Notes: generated from the letters alone by a model not told the origin. A stretch of DNA of 64,000 nt from Natronococcus sp. A-GB7 (GCF_029688865.1 NZ_JARUKV010000014.1:1-64000), one strand, 5' to 3'. Shown: positions 8,091-17,173, counted from the stretch's first letter. A program made the numbers and translations.

Positions 8091-8891
8091 ATGAACTTCT
8101 TCGATCGCCTGCGCGACCGCATTCGAACGGTCGACAGCGTCGTCTCGGTCGGACTCGACCCCGACCCCTCGAGAATCCCCGACCACCTCGCCGAGCACGA
8201 CCTCCCGCGGTGGGCGTTCAACCGACGGATCATCGACGCGACTCACGAACACGCGGCCGTCTTTAAGCCGAACGCCGCCTTCTACGAGGATCCCGACGGC
8301 TGGCGCGCTCTGGAGGAGACGATCGCCTACGCCCACGGGAAGGACGTTCCCGTCCTGCTCGACGCCAAACGGGCCGATATCGGCAACACGACCCGGCAGT
8401 ACGCCGAGTTGCTCGAGCGCGCGGACGCGATCACGGTCAACCCCTACATGGGTCGGGATTCGCTCCAGCCGTTTCTGGCTGACGAGGAAGCGGGTGTGTT
8501 CGTCCTCTGTCGCACGTCGAACCCCGGCGGAGAGGACCTTCAGGACCTCGAACTCGCGAGCGGCGAGGCCGTCTACGAGCGCGTGGCCGCGCTTGCGGAC
8601 CTCTGGAACGAGAACGACAACGTCGGCCTCGTGGTGGGTGCGACCAAACCCGAAGAGCTCGAGGAGCTGCGCGAGCAGGTTCCCGATCTTCCCTTCCTCG
8701 TGCCGGGAATCGGCGCCCAGGGCGGCGACGCCGAGGCCGCCGTGGAGTACGGACTCGCCGACGGCGTCGGGCTGGTTAACTCCTCGCGAGGGATCATCTT
8801 CGCGGGAGAAAATAGCGAGGACTTCGCGAACGTCAGCGGACAGGCAGCGAAACGGCTCAAAAAGCGGCTGAACCGGTACCGCGACAGTTAG
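8091..8891 (+). CDS. pyrF: Orotidine 5'-phosphate decarboxylase
   Basis: This 266-residue TIM-barrel enzyme decarboxylates OMP to UMP in pyrimidine synthesis. VSVGLDPDPSRIP at the N-terminus and the catalytic LLDAKRADIGNT motif (Asp-Lys-x-x-Asp) are intact, as are TVNPYMGRDSL and VPGIGAQGGD in the phosphate-binding part. Length and motifs match the long class II form. The ATG at 8091 gives the conserved MNFFDRL start; longer in-frame extensions upstream are not family-like. It ends 4 bp from a convergent small gene. Confidence 0.93.
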   Translation: MNFFDRLRDRIRTVDSVVSVGLDPDPSRIPDHLAEHDLPRWAFNRRIIDATHEHAAVFKPNAAFYEDPDGWRALEETIAYAHGKDVPVLLDAKRADIGNTTRQYAELLERADAITVNPYMGRDSLQPFLADEEAGVFVLCRTSNPGGEDLQDLELASGEAVYERVAALADLWNENDNVGLVVGATKPEELEELREQVPDLPFLVPGIGAQGGDAEAAVEYGLADGVGLVNSSRGIIFAGENSEDFANVSGQAAKRLKKRLNRYRDS

Positions 8892-8895
8892 CTTC

Positions 8896-9174
8896 CTACT
8901 CCGTTCGCTCGCCGACGTCGCCGTCCTCGCAGGCGGTCGAGACGACCCGTCCCGCGACCCGCCCGTCGACGACCCGGCCGACGATTTCGACCTCGATCGG
9001 TCCCCGAGGGGGTCGCTCCTCGAGTTCCTCGAGACCCTCGACGACGGCGACGTCCATCGGGCTGGCGTCGGAGGGGTGGGCAGCCACGAGGGTCCCGTCC
9101 CGCTGCTCGAGCTCGAGGCAGAACCGCTCGCCGACGGCGAGCGACTCGCCCAGCAGATCGCGGATCGACGTCAT
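8896..9174 (-). CDS. Uncharacterised small haloarchaeal protein
   Basis: This 92-residue acidic protein is predicted to be beta-rich, with a repeated EVEIVGRVVDGRVAGRVV strand pattern around residues 60-80 that could form a small OB-like or TRAM-like barrel. I cannot name the family with confidence. It starts 18 bp downstream of the small zinc-finger gene at 9193-9372, so the two probably form an operon. Confidence 0.55.
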   Translation of the reverse strand: MTSIRDLLGESLAVGERFCLELEQRDGTLVAAHPSDASPMDVAVVEGLEELEERPPRGPIEVEIVGRVVDGRVAGRVVSTACEDGDVGERTE

Positions 9175-9192
9175 CGACGGGCACCCATCCTC

Positions 9193-9372
9193 TCAGAACC
9201 GGTGGACGTCGACGTCGTCGGACTGACGATCGGGCTGGCCCTGGGCCACGCAGTCGGCACACAGCCCCGGTCCCGTCTCGTAGTGTTGCTCGCAGGCGAG
9301 CGTCCCGCAGTTGGCACACCGCTCCTGAGCCGGCTTCGACTCACAGATCTGGCAGAGGCCACTGATGCTCAT
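9193..9372 (-). CDS. Small zinc-finger protein (59 aa)
   Basis: This short frame encodes 59 residues starting MSISGLCQICESKPAQ. Cys and His are arranged CxxC (7, 10), CxxC (19, 22), C-x3-H (27, 31), then CxxC (38, 41), a cross-brace-like pattern close to HIT-type or B-box zinc fingers. Two zinc sites are plausible. A short acidic tail follows. Upstream of the next gene it lies only 18 bp from the start at 9174, suggesting co-transcription. Small zinc proteins of this size are common in haloarchaea and often missed; the function is unknown. Confidence 0.75.
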   Translation of the reverse strand: MSISGLCQICESKPAQERCANCGTLACEQHYETGPGLCADCVAQGQPDRQSDDVDVHRF

Positions 9373-9459
9373 AGCGGATAGTACGGGCTCGAGCGGCTTG
9401 AAAGGGAACCCGGCAACGCCCGTTCGATCGACCCGGTATCCGTCGACGGCGACCGCCGA

Positions 9460-9873
9460 TCACGCGCTTCCGATCTCGAGTTCGTAACAGCGCTCGAGCA
9501 GCGCCTCGAGTTCGTCGCTGGGTACCGACCGTCTGACGGTCCCGCTTCGCCGGTCGTACTCGATCAGTTGCCGGTCCGCCAGCTTCGGCAGGTGTGCGTG
9601 ATAGAGGTCGATCAGCACAGACTCCCGGTCGTCGACCGAGACTCGCTCGGCGGGAACCGACGTCTCCCGGGCGGCGATCGTCGTCGCCAGCGACTCGATG
9701 CTCGCGACCTCCGTCTCGGAGAGATAGTAGAGCACGTCGCGGCGTCGTCGGTTACTGAGAATGGAGAGGAACTCGTCCATCGACGATCGTTGCTCGCCGA
9801 CGGCGGGTAGTTCGACGCCCGATTCGGCCGTCGTACCGTGGTCCTCTCCGTCTTCCGAGCGATAGTCGACCAT
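9460..9873 (-). CDS. Winged-helix protein of the DUF7344 type
   Basis: This 137-residue protein is a likely DNA-binding regulator. From residue 32 it carries the haloarchaeal DUF7344-type winged-helix signature: MDEFLSILSNRRRRDVLYYL, then VLIDLYHAHLPKLADRQLIEYD, where the recognition helix and wing are expected. The first 30 residues are acidic and disordered. The ATG at 9873 has an A/T-rich TATA candidate (AAGTTTATTAACG, minus strand, about 9895-9907) at leaderless distance. It is divergent from the HalOD1/CHAT cassette, making it a candidate regulator of that cassette by position only. Confidence 0.75.
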   Translation of the reverse strand: MVDYRSEDGEDHGTTAESGVELPAVGEQRSSMDEFLSILSNRRRRDVLYYLSETEVASIESLATTIAARETSVPAERVSVDDRESVLIDLYHAHLPKLADRQLIEYDRRSGTVRRSVPSDELEALLERCYELEIGSA

Positions 9874-10060
9874 ATATCCGTACGATCTCGAGCGGCGTTA
9901 ATAAACTTACTAGAGAGCTGCTACGCCGGAACGTACGAAATCAATACAAAAACCATCTGGTAAGATTAAATAAATTTGTCTATTGAGTCCTTGGTCTTAT
10001 TCTCAGAGGCTGCATAACATCCGCGAGCTTTTCCTAAGCGACCGTCGTACCCCGTGACGG
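9874..10060. promoter_or_regulatory. A/T-rich divergent control region
   Basis: These 187 bp are the most A/T-rich stretch of the neighbourhood (for example near 9938-9985) and sit between the divergent DUF7344 gene and the HalOD1/CHAT cassette. They should hold both promoters. No clear palindrome was identified. Confidence 0.5.
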
Positions 10061-11284
10061 ATGACGAACGACCGATCCCGGAACAACGCCGGAGTCGACG
10101 AGAGAGACGGGACGGCCGCCGGGATCCGGTCTCGTCCGAGTATCTCGATCGTCGAACGGGTCGCGGACGAAACCGGTCGATCCCCCCTCGAGTTGCCGCC
10201 GCTGAACGAGACGGTAGACGTCGACGCGCTCGATCGGTTGCTCGAGACCGACGGCTCGAGCGGTCCGTGGCCGACCGTCGTCTTCCGGTACGCCAACCGT
10301 CGGATTCGGGCGACCGCCGACGGAGTGATCGAGCTCACGAACCCGGAGGAAATCGACGTCTCTGCCGTCGACGAGTGGACCCACGTTTCGATCGTCGAGG
10401 AACAGGGCGGGCGCCCCATCGCAGTACGCATCGCGTCGGCCATCGCGAGTCGGTCCGGTTGGGATCGAGACCGAGTACGGACGGCGATCGGAGAGGTGAT
10501 CGATCCGGACGCACTGGCCCGCCTCAGCCGGCAGCGTGAGAACGGTATCTCGCGTCCCGGTGCGACGGTCCTGCTCTCGGTGCTCGGACACGACGTCGTC
10601 GTCGACCCCGGTGGGACGGTCAGCGTCGGCTCCACACTCGGACGGCTGAAGCGAACGGGCGGGAACGTGTTGATCGCCGGCGGCGTCCCCGACGACCTCG
10701 TCGACGTCGCCAGCGCGAATCTCCTCGGCGATCCCGACCGAAACCGCCGCCACCTCTTCGCGCTGCTCGATCGCGACCGACGGGTCGTCTCCGACCGACT
10801 GGCGACGACCGATATCGCGTCGGCACAGATCGTCGACTACGCGATGACCGCACGCTCGGTCGCGTCGGCGGGAGCGCCCGTCGCCGACGCCGTCGCCGTC
10901 GTCGACGAACCCACCGATCTCGACGAACTCGAGGCTGCGGTCGACGCACGGGTCCGGGCGTTCGGAACCGACACACCACTCTCCGAACCCGGGGATCTCC
11001 GGCTCTGTGTCGACTCGCTGCGGCCGATGCTCGACGAGCGCGGAACCGACGGCACCGTCGCGCTCCTCGAGCCGATCTGCGAGGCGGTTCGTGACGTCTC
11101 GGGCCTGGGCCACTACGTGTTGCCGGTCGACCGCGACGACCCCCTCGTCGATGCGCTCGAGTCGCTGTTCGACGCGACCGTCGAGCTTCGCGTCGGCGAC
11201 TGCGGCCCGCAGCAGCGCTGGCACCTCCACGAGAGCGGGTACACGACCGACTGGATCGGGCTCGCCCGATCCGGCGAGCGATGA
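10061..11284 (+). CDS. Tandem HalOD1 / DUF7504-type signalling protein
   Basis: This 407-residue protein has two HalOD1 output-domain-like modules: residues about 28-91 (VERVADETGRSPLELPPL, then VDVDALDRLL and VVFRYANRRIRATADGVIEL) and about 121-189 (SGWDRDRVRTAIGEVIDPDALARL, then LLSVLGHDVVVDPGGTVSV). The remainder (190-407) resembles DUF7504, a degenerate RecA/KaiC-like fold; no Walker A motif is present in GGNVLIAGGVPDD. HalOD1 domains normally act as response-regulator outputs, but there is no receiver domain here. Its stop overlaps the CHAT gene start by 4 bp, so the two are translationally coupled. The biochemical role is unknown. Confidence 0.75.
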   Translation: MTNDRSRNNAGVDERDGTAAGIRSRPSISIVERVADETGRSPLELPPLNETVDVDALDRLLETDGSSGPWPTVVFRYANRRIRATADGVIELTNPEEIDVSAVDEWTHVSIVEEQGGRPIAVRIASAIASRSGWDRDRVRTAIGEVIDPDALARLSRQRENGISRPGATVLLSVLGHDVVVDPGGTVSVGSTLGRLKRTGGNVLIAGGVPDDLVDVASANLLGDPDRNRRHLFALLDRDRRVVSDRLATTDIASAQIVDYAMTARSVASAGAPVADAVAVVDEPTDLDELEAAVDARVRAFGTDTPLSEPGDLRLCVDSLRPMLDERGTDGTVALLEPICEAVRDVSGLGHYVLPVDRDDPLVDALESLFDATVELRVGDCGPQQRWHLHESGYTTDWIGLARSGER

Positions 11285-13350
11285 CCGCCGATCCGAGGTT
11301 CCAGCCGCTCAACGACGGCGCCGGACTCACCGTCGTCGATCCGATCGAGAACAGGCAGTGTCCGTTCCGAACCGACGAGCCCGTCTCGCCCCGCCCGATC
11401 GAACCCGCCGGATTCTCCTTTCCCGTCGACGGCGCCGTCGAGCTGACGGCCGCCGAACTGGTATTTCCGTACGTCGTTCCCGTCTACGTCCGCGACCCGA
11501 CCGGCGAGATGTTGCTCGAGACCGACTCCTGTGCCTACGAACGGCTCCCCGACGGGGAGTACGTCCTCGAGCTGATGGCCCCGATCCAGCTCTACGTGCG
11601 CGTCCGGAGCCCGGTGACGATCGCATCGGCCGACGACCGGCTGGCGTTCGACTTCGGCGAGTCGACGACGGTGCGTCTGGGGGCGCGGTCCCGACACGAA
11701 CGCCCCGCCGCCGCGGTTACGACGACGACCGAGCCGGCGGACCTGGCGCGTGCCGTCTCGACGTTCGGCTCGGCGCTGAAGACCCACAGCTGCGATCGCT
11801 CGCTGCCGTCGCTTCGGGGCCACCCGCCCCGACTGGAGCTGGGATCGGCGGTTCGAATTCCGTCGGCGGTCGAACCGCCCGACTCCGGCGTCCGCCTCGT
11901 CGTCCCCCCGAATCGGTCGGCGATCTACGCCGCCAGCCCGCTCGCGTACTACCTCGCGGCGACGGTCGAGACCGGTCCGAACCCGAGAATCGAAACCGAG
12001 GGCGGATTCGTCTATCCGCTCGGGGAAACGACCGAGTCCGTCGTCCGAGCGATCGAACGCGCGCTCGAGCAGGTGTTCTTCGTCGACTGCGTGGCCCGAA
12101 CGGAGGGGCTGTATCGGGTCGCCCTCCACGAGCGGGATCGGTTCGAGGAGCGGTTCGACCTCGCGCTCGGCGAGCTGTACGAGGCCGACCTCGCCGACCG
12201 GCTCGAACCGGTCCTCTCGATCCCGTACGACTCGATCGCGGACCTCCTCCCGCGGTGGAACCTCGTCACGCACGCGACGGCCGACCCGGAGAACGCGACC
12301 GTGCTCCCCTATCTCGCCGACGAGCTGTCGATCGTGCGTCCGGCTCCCGAGGACCGGTCCGAGACCGACGCGGCCCCGATCGCTACGCTCGCGATCGACG
12401 AGTTCACGCGTTCCCGCGCGGGAGTCGACCACGGGACGGAGTTCTCGTACGTCTCTCCCCCGTCGACCGACGCCTTCGGCCAGGCGTGGCTGGGCGAGGG
12501 CGTTCCGATCGGTGCGACCAAACTCCTTCGGAGCGCCTTCGAGAACGGGCTCGAGCGCTCGCCCTCGACCGGCGCCGTCGAGGTAGCGATCGTCTGTAAC
12601 GACCCGGAGATGGCCGCGGAGTTCGATACGAGCGACGGCACTCTCTACGGGGAACGCGAGAAGCTTCCGTTCGAGGTAACGGTACACAGATCCGTCTCCG
12701 GCGAGGAGCTCCGGGAGCTGTTCGCGACCGATATCGACTTCCTCCACTACGTCGGCCACGTCGAGAACGGCGCGTTCGTCTGTTCGGACGGCCCGCTCGA
12801 GGCACGGGAACTGGCGGACGTCGGCGTCGACGCGTTCCTGATCAACGGCTGTCGCTCGTACGACGTCGGCGTCCGCGTGATCGAGCGGGGCAGCGTCGGC
12901 GGAATCGTCACCCTCAGCGACGTCGGCAACCGGGACGCGATCGCCGTCGGTCGGCTCGTCGCGCGGCTGTTGAACAACGGGTTCTCGATCCGGGACTCGA
13001 CTTCGATCGCCCGCAATCAGCGGCTCGTCGGCAACCAGTACGCCGTCGTCGGCGACGGGAGCGTCACCGTCGGCCAGGCCGGCAGCGGGGTTCCGAACAC
13101 TGCCCGGATCGAACCGCTCGGCGACGGCGAGCACCGGCTGCGACTCGAGCTTCACCACGTCGATAGCGGACCGGGCGCCCAGTACGTCCCCTACATCGAC
13201 GGCGTCGATCGACACTTCCTCGCGGGCACCGAACTCCCGCCGATAGACGTCTCCATCGGAGCCCTCTCTCGGTTCCTCAGGCTGGCGGAGATCCCGGTTC
13301 GCTGGGGCGAAGAATGGTACTGGTCGACGGACGATCGGTTCGCCGAGTAA
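11281..13350 (+). CDS. CHAT-domain (caspase-fold) protease candidate
   Basis: This 689-residue protein carries a C-terminal caspase-fold domain of the CHAT/separase type. The dyad candidates are His493 in FLHYVGHVENG and Cys524 in FLINGCRSYDVG, about 30 residues apart as in CHAT proteases. The following GGIVTLSDV strand matches the family. Residues 1-440 look beta-rich and match no domain I can name; they could recognise a target. It has no signal peptide or membrane helix, so it is probably cytoplasmic. It overlaps the HalOD1/DUF7504 gene by 4 bp, which suggests that gene controls it. Proteolytic activity is inferred from the motifs only. Confidence 0.75.
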   Translation: MTADPRFQPLNDGAGLTVVDPIENRQCPFRTDEPVSPRPIEPAGFSFPVDGAVELTAAELVFPYVVPVYVRDPTGEMLLETDSCAYERLPDGEYVLELMAPIQLYVRVRSPVTIASADDRLAFDFGESTTVRLGARSRHERPAAAVTTTTEPADLARAVSTFGSALKTHSCDRSLPSLRGHPPRLELGSAVRIPSAVEPPDSGVRLVVPPNRSAIYAASPLAYYLAATVETGPNPRIETEGGFVYPLGETTESVVRAIERALEQVFFVDCVARTEGLYRVALHERDRFEERFDLALGELYEADLADRLEPVLSIPYDSIADLLPRWNLVTHATADPENATVLPYLADELSIVRPAPEDRSETDAAPIATLAIDEFTRSRAGVDHGTEFSYVSPPSTDAFGQAWLGEGVPIGATKLLRSAFENGLERSPSTGAVEVAIVCNDPEMAAEFDTSDGTLYGEREKLPFEVTVHRSVSGEELRELFATDIDFLHYVGHVENGAFVCSDGPLEARELADVGVDAFLINGCRSYDVGVRVIERGSVGGIVTLSDVGNRDAIAVGRLVARLLNNGFSIRDSTSIARNQRLVGNQYAVVGDGSVTVGQAGSGVPNTARIEPLGDGEHRLRLELHHVDSGPGAQYVPYIDGVDRHFLAGTELPPIDVSIGALSRFLRLAEIPVRWGEEWYWSTDDRFAE

Positions 13351-13357
13351 GGACGGC

Positions 13358-13537
13358 TTACCAGGTGCCGCCGCCGTTGCCGGCGATCCCGACGTCCGCT
13401 GCGGCCGTTCCGACCTGCGAGAGCAGGAGACAGGCCGCGAACAGGACGCCGATCAGTCGTGGGTGCTCCGTGAGGACCGTCCGTAACGCATTGTTACTCG
13501 AGGACATCGCGTCGAACGGTACCGCTGCACGAGCCAT
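13358..13537 (-). CDS. Small membrane peptide, DUF7503-like
   Basis: This 59-residue frame (49 residues from the internal ATG at 13507) has a polar N-terminus with NNALRTVLTEHPRLIGVLF, one hydrophobic segment (LFAACLLLSQVGTAAA) and a Gly-rich end GIAGNGGGTW. The EHPRLIGVL-membrane pattern is that of the tiny haloarchaeal DUF7503 proteins. The segment could be a signal anchor. It is convergent with the CHAT gene, ending 7 bp from it. Start choice is open; the shorter form begins MSSSNNAL. Its function is unknown, and the CHAT/DUF7504 context may be meaningful. Confidence 0.65.
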   Translation of the reverse strand: MARAAVPFDAMSSSNNALRTVLTEHPRLIGVLFAACLLLSQVGTAAADVGIAGNGGGTW

Positions 13538-13765
13538 AGCTATTGTTCAGTTAACCACACGCAGATTGCTAATCCTTGCTCCGATGGAAATCGGAGTTCA
13601 TCCGAGGGTAGACGGCTATTACCGACGCGTGAGCGGAGTTAATCGAGTATTGAGACCGGCGAAACGGGGTCGCCGTCAGCTGTGACCCCCGTCGCCCGAC
13701 AGAGTCCCATGCTAACACGTCTCTCCGCCGGGAAGTTTTTATCGGCTCGCCAGTTACCCCCTCTT

Positions 13766-15367
13766 ATGAGCCGTGACCGGGTCCTCCTCGAACGGGCCCT
13801 GGACCGTGGCGAACAGGACGGCGGAAGCGTCGAGTTCAAGGAACGGCTCCTCCGGGACGTCCACCTCGAGGGCGGGCGCCGAGAGAGTCTGGCCGCGCAG
13901 CTTCGACATCGCCTGCTGTCGGGTGACGGCGAGGCGACCTACGTCGTCGGCGTCACCGACGACGGCGGGCTCGCCGGCATCGACCACGACACCTTCTCCG
14001 AATCGATGGACGTCCTCTCCCTGCTCGCCGAGGAGGCCGACGCCCATATCGACGACGTTCAGACCTGGGGCGTCGAAGAGGGACTCGTCGGCGTCGCGCA
14101 GGTCCAGGACGGATCGATCCTCGAGACCGACGACGAACACCTCGTCATCGGGACCGCCGGCCACGTCGACCACGGCAAGAGCACGCTGGTGGGCTCGCTG
14201 GTCACTGGCACCGCCGACGACGGTGACGGGGCGACCCGAGCGTACCTCGACGTCCAGCCCCACGAGGTCGAGCGCGGGCTCTCGGCGGATCTCTCATACG
14301 CCGTCTACGGCTTCGACGACGACGGCCCGGTTCGCGTTCGCAACCCGGATCGCAAGGCCGACCGCGCGAAGGTCGTCGAAGAGGCCGATCGGCTCGTCTC
14401 GTTCGTCGACACCGTCGGCCACGAGCCCTGGCTGCGAACGACGATCCGCGGGCTCGTCGGCCAGAAACTCGACTACGGCCTGCTCGTCGTCGCCGCCGAC
14501 GACGGACCGACCCAGACGACCCGCGAACACCTCGGCGTCCTGCTGGCGACCGAACTGCCGACGATCGTCGCGATCACGAAGACCGACGCCGTCTCCGAGG
14601 AGCGGGTCGAGGAGGTCGAACGCGAGGTCGAACGACTCCTTCGGGACGTCGATAAGTCCCCGCTTCGGGTCGCCCGTCACGGCGTCGACGCCGCCATAGA
14701 GGAAATCAGCGAACGCGTCGTCCCGATCGTGACGACCAGCGCGATCACGATGGACGGGCTCGACACCCTCGACGAACTGTTCGACCGGCTTCCGAAGACC
14801 TCCCAGGACGCCGGGGAGTTCCGGATGTACGTCGACCGCAGCTACTCCGTGACCGGCGTCGGCGCCGTGGCGTCGGGCACGGTTATGTCCGGCGAGGTCG
14901 AGGCCGGCGACGAACTCCTGATCGGGCCGATGCCCGACGGCCGCTTCCAGGAGGTAGAGGTCCGCTCGATCGAGATGCACTACCATCGGGTCGACCAGGC
15001 CAGCGCCGGCCGGATCGTCGGCATCGCGCTCAAGGGCGTCAAGGAGAGCGCGATCGAGCGCGGGATGGTGTTGGTCCCCCGAGAGGCCGACCCCGAGCCC
15101 GTTCGGGAGTTCGAGGCCGAGGTGATGGTGTTGAACCACCCCACCAGGATCGGCGACGGCTACGAGCCGGTCGTCCACCTCGAGACGATCGGCGAGGCCG
15201 CCTCCTTCTCGCCCGAGAACGGGCGGCTGCTGCCCGGCGACACCGGCGAAACCACCGTCCGGTTCAAGTTCCGTCCGTACCTGATCGAGGAGGGGCAGAA
15301 GTTCGTCTTCCGGGAGGGACGAAGCAAGGGCGTCGGGACTGTCACTGACGTCCGCCCTGCCGACTAG
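13766..15367 (+). CDS. GTPBP1-like translational GTPase
   Basis: This 533-residue protein belongs to the GTPBP1/EF-1A-related GTPases. A 125-residue N-terminal domain precedes the G domain: G1 GHVDHGKST (residues 132-140), G3 DTVGHE, G4 TKTD and a TSAITMDGL G5 region. Domain II starts near residue 350 (GVGAVASGTVMSGEVEAGDEL) and domain III has RPYLIEEGQKFVFREG. Eukaryotic relatives act in RNA surveillance and ribosome rescue; the archaeal role is unclear. ATG at 13766 follows a TTTTTATC box about 30 bp upstream, consistent with a leaderless transcript. Confidence 0.85.
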   Translation: MSRDRVLLERALDRGEQDGGSVEFKERLLRDVHLEGGRRESLAAQLRHRLLSGDGEATYVVGVTDDGGLAGIDHDTFSESMDVLSLLAEEADAHIDDVQTWGVEEGLVGVAQVQDGSILETDDEHLVIGTAGHVDHGKSTLVGSLVTGTADDGDGATRAYLDVQPHEVERGLSADLSYAVYGFDDDGPVRVRNPDRKADRAKVVEEADRLVSFVDTVGHEPWLRTTIRGLVGQKLDYGLLVVAADDGPTQTTREHLGVLLATELPTIVAITKTDAVSEERVEEVEREVERLLRDVDKSPLRVARHGVDAAIEEISERVVPIVTTSAITMDGLDTLDELFDRLPKTSQDAGEFRMYVDRSYSVTGVGAVASGTVMSGEVEAGDELLIGPMPDGRFQEVEVRSIEMHYHRVDQASAGRIVGIALKGVKESAIERGMVLVPREADPEPVREFEAEVMVLNHPTRIGDGYEPVVHLETIGEAASFSPENGRLLPGDTGETTVRFKFRPYLIEEGQKFVFREGRSKGVGTVTDVRPAD

Positions 15368-15393
15368 TCGGTCTTACGCCGAACGAGGCGGCG

Positions 15394-16074
15394 TCACCGC
15401 CAGGGTGGAGAACGCAGTTCGGCCAGCGACTCGAGAACGTAGCTCGGCCGTGGCTCCGGATTCGTCGTTTTCGCTCCTCGAGGGACCCACACCGAATCGA
15501 GCCCCGCGGCTCGAGCGCCGGCGACGTCCGAGGACAGTGAGTTCCCGACGTACACCGCCCGCTCCGGTCTCGAGCCGAGCTCATCGAGGGCGACCGAGAA
15601 CGGCTCGGGATCGGGCTTCGGCGCGGTGTCCTCGCCCGCGAACACGGTCGTCTCGAACGCGCGCCCGAGCCCGGTCGCCTCGAGCTTCTGGCGTTGCATC
15701 GCGGACAGTCCGTTCGTGATCAGTCCCAGTGCGTACTCCTCGGCCAGTTCATCCAGCGTCGCGGTCGCACCCGGTAGCGCCTCGACGTTGCGCTGGTCGC
15801 GTTCCTCCCGGAACTCGCGGGCGACCGCGACGCCGTCCGCGCGATCGTGACCCGCGTCGACGGCCAGATCGCCGAAACAGCGCTCGTGGAAGTCGGCGAA
15901 GCCGTCGGCCCGCTCCAGGTACTCGCGGTACCGGTCGTAGTAGGTCGCCGGCTCGAAGACGGGGCCGACGCCCGCGCGCTCGAACGCGAGCTCGAGCACC
16001 TCGTCCGCGCCGCGGCGATACCGACAGAGCGTGTCGTCGAGGTCGAAGAGCACGGTGTCGATCGGCTCGCTCAT
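15394..16074 (-). CDS. HAD-superfamily hydrolase
   Basis: This 226-residue HAD hydrolase has motif I VLFDLDDTLCRYRRG, motif II LITNGLSAMQRQKLEATG, a motif III lysine in APKPDPEPF and motif IV YVGNSLSSDVAGARAAG, in which the usual GDS/GDE is GNS. An alpha-helical C1 cap lies at about residues 20-95. The substrate is unknown. It resembles the HAD protein at 1617-2300 but is clearly diverged. It is convergent with the GTPase gene and 62 bp downstream of mch, so it may be co-transcribed with mch. Confidence 0.85.
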   Translation of the reverse strand: MSEPIDTVLFDLDDTLCRYRRGADEVLELAFERAGVGPVFEPATYYDRYREYLERADGFADFHERCFGDLAVDAGHDRADGVAVAREFREERDQRNVEALPGATATLDELAEEYALGLITNGLSAMQRQKLEATGLGRAFETTVFAGEDTAPKPDPEPFSVALDELGSRPERAVYVGNSLSSDVAGARAAGLDSVWVPRGAKTTNPEPRPSYVLESLAELRSPPWR

Positions 16075-16136
16075 CGACCGTCCGAAGGTGCGATCGCGAG
16101 AAAAATCGGTCGATCGTCGGCGGTCGTCGAACCGGG

Positions 16137-17069
16137 CTACAGATCGAACGACTCGGCGAGGAGTTCCTCGTCGGTTTCACCGTGGCTGTGGGTCGGCCCG
16201 CCGAGTACGTCGACGGTGACCGCCGCGGGCGCGAACAGATCGGCGGGAACCTCCTCGAACTGCCAGTCGAGATCGTCGAACACCTCGGCGAACGGACGGC
16301 CGTGTGCGTCCGCGGCCGTCGAGGGGATCGAGTCGAAGACGTCGTCGTCCTTCCGGACCGTCAGGTGGGCTCGGCCGCCGTAGGCGAGCGCGTCGTTCGT
16401 CCGGGCGATCGCGGTCTGCTCGTCGCCCGCGACCGGCGCGACCGGCGCCCGCCCCGTCGCGGAGACGATATCGTTCGGGTCGTACCCCAGCTCCGTCAGC
16501 CGGTAGGTCGCGAGCTCGGCTGCGCGAGCGGCGGACGTGATACTCCCCGCGAGACTCGCCGTCCGGTAGGCCAGCAGGAAGACGCTGCTCGGTTCGACCT
16601 CCGCGAGCTCCGCGACCTGTTCGGCGGCCGACGCCGGCGGCAGCTCGTCGCTCTCGACGGCCAGTGCGGTCAGATCGAACGCGTCCGTGTACCCGACCTT
16701 TCGGAACTCCTCCTCGCGTGCGACGAGCGCGCGTGCGGGCCCGCTGCCGAGCCCCTCGAAGTCCTCGGTCGCGAGTTCCCAGCCGGCCTTCTGTGAACAC
16801 AGCAACGAGAGCGCGGGCTGGTCGGTCGTCAGCTCGACGTAAGGGATCGAGGTGCCGTCGACCTCGCCCAGCAGGTGACTCGGCGTGGCCATCCCCGCGG
16901 TCTGGATCTCCGTCAACAGTAGTCCCGCCTCGACCCCGCCGTCGAACTCGACGCCGAAGTCGAGTACGGTCGCCTCGTTCTCGAGGTCGAACCCGCCGAT
17001 GTTCAGCTCCTCGGCGTAGTCGAGGGCTTCGTCGACCAGCTCGATCGCCATCCGGTTGAGACTCTCCAT
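16137..17069 (-). CDS. mch: Methenyltetrahydromethanopterin cyclohydrolase-type enzyme
   Basis: This 310-residue protein matches archaeal Mch across its length: MESLNRMAIELVDEALDYAEELNI at the start, YVELTTDQPALSLLCSQKAGWEL near residue 80, SGPARAL and the LGYDPNDIVSATGRAPVAPVAGDE stretch. In haloarchaea, which lack methanogenesis, it is thought to interconvert methenyl- and formyl-C1 units on a folate carrier. The start at 17069 is chosen over a longer arginine-rich extension. The Cys in LLCSQKAGW is in a conserved position. Confidence 0.9.
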   Translation of the reverse strand: MESLNRMAIELVDEALDYAEELNIGGFDLENEATVLDFGVEFDGGVEAGLLLTEIQTAGMATPSHLLGEVDGTSIPYVELTTDQPALSLLCSQKAGWELATEDFEGLGSGPARALVAREEEFRKVGYTDAFDLTALAVESDELPPASAAEQVAELAEVEPSSVFLLAYRTASLAGSITSAARAAELATYRLTELGYDPNDIVSATGRAPVAPVAGDEQTAIARTNDALAYGGRAHLTVRKDDDVFDSIPSTAADAHGRPFAEVFDDLDWQFEEVPADLFAPAAVTVDVLGGPTHSHGETDEELLAESFDL

Positions 17070-17173
17070 ACCCTCCCCTCTAGCGTCTGGCGTAAAACAG
17101 TTTGTCAGTTCGGTCCCTCGACCGCCGTCGCGAGATTCATACAGGCTACTGTGTGTCGTTACAGCGGACCGTA

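Noticed and set aside
11007-12599. 530-codon plus-strand frame overlapping the CHAT gene
   Set aside because: It is a second frame of the HalOD1 and CHAT genes, rich in Arg, Pro and Ser; the frame used has recognisable domains.
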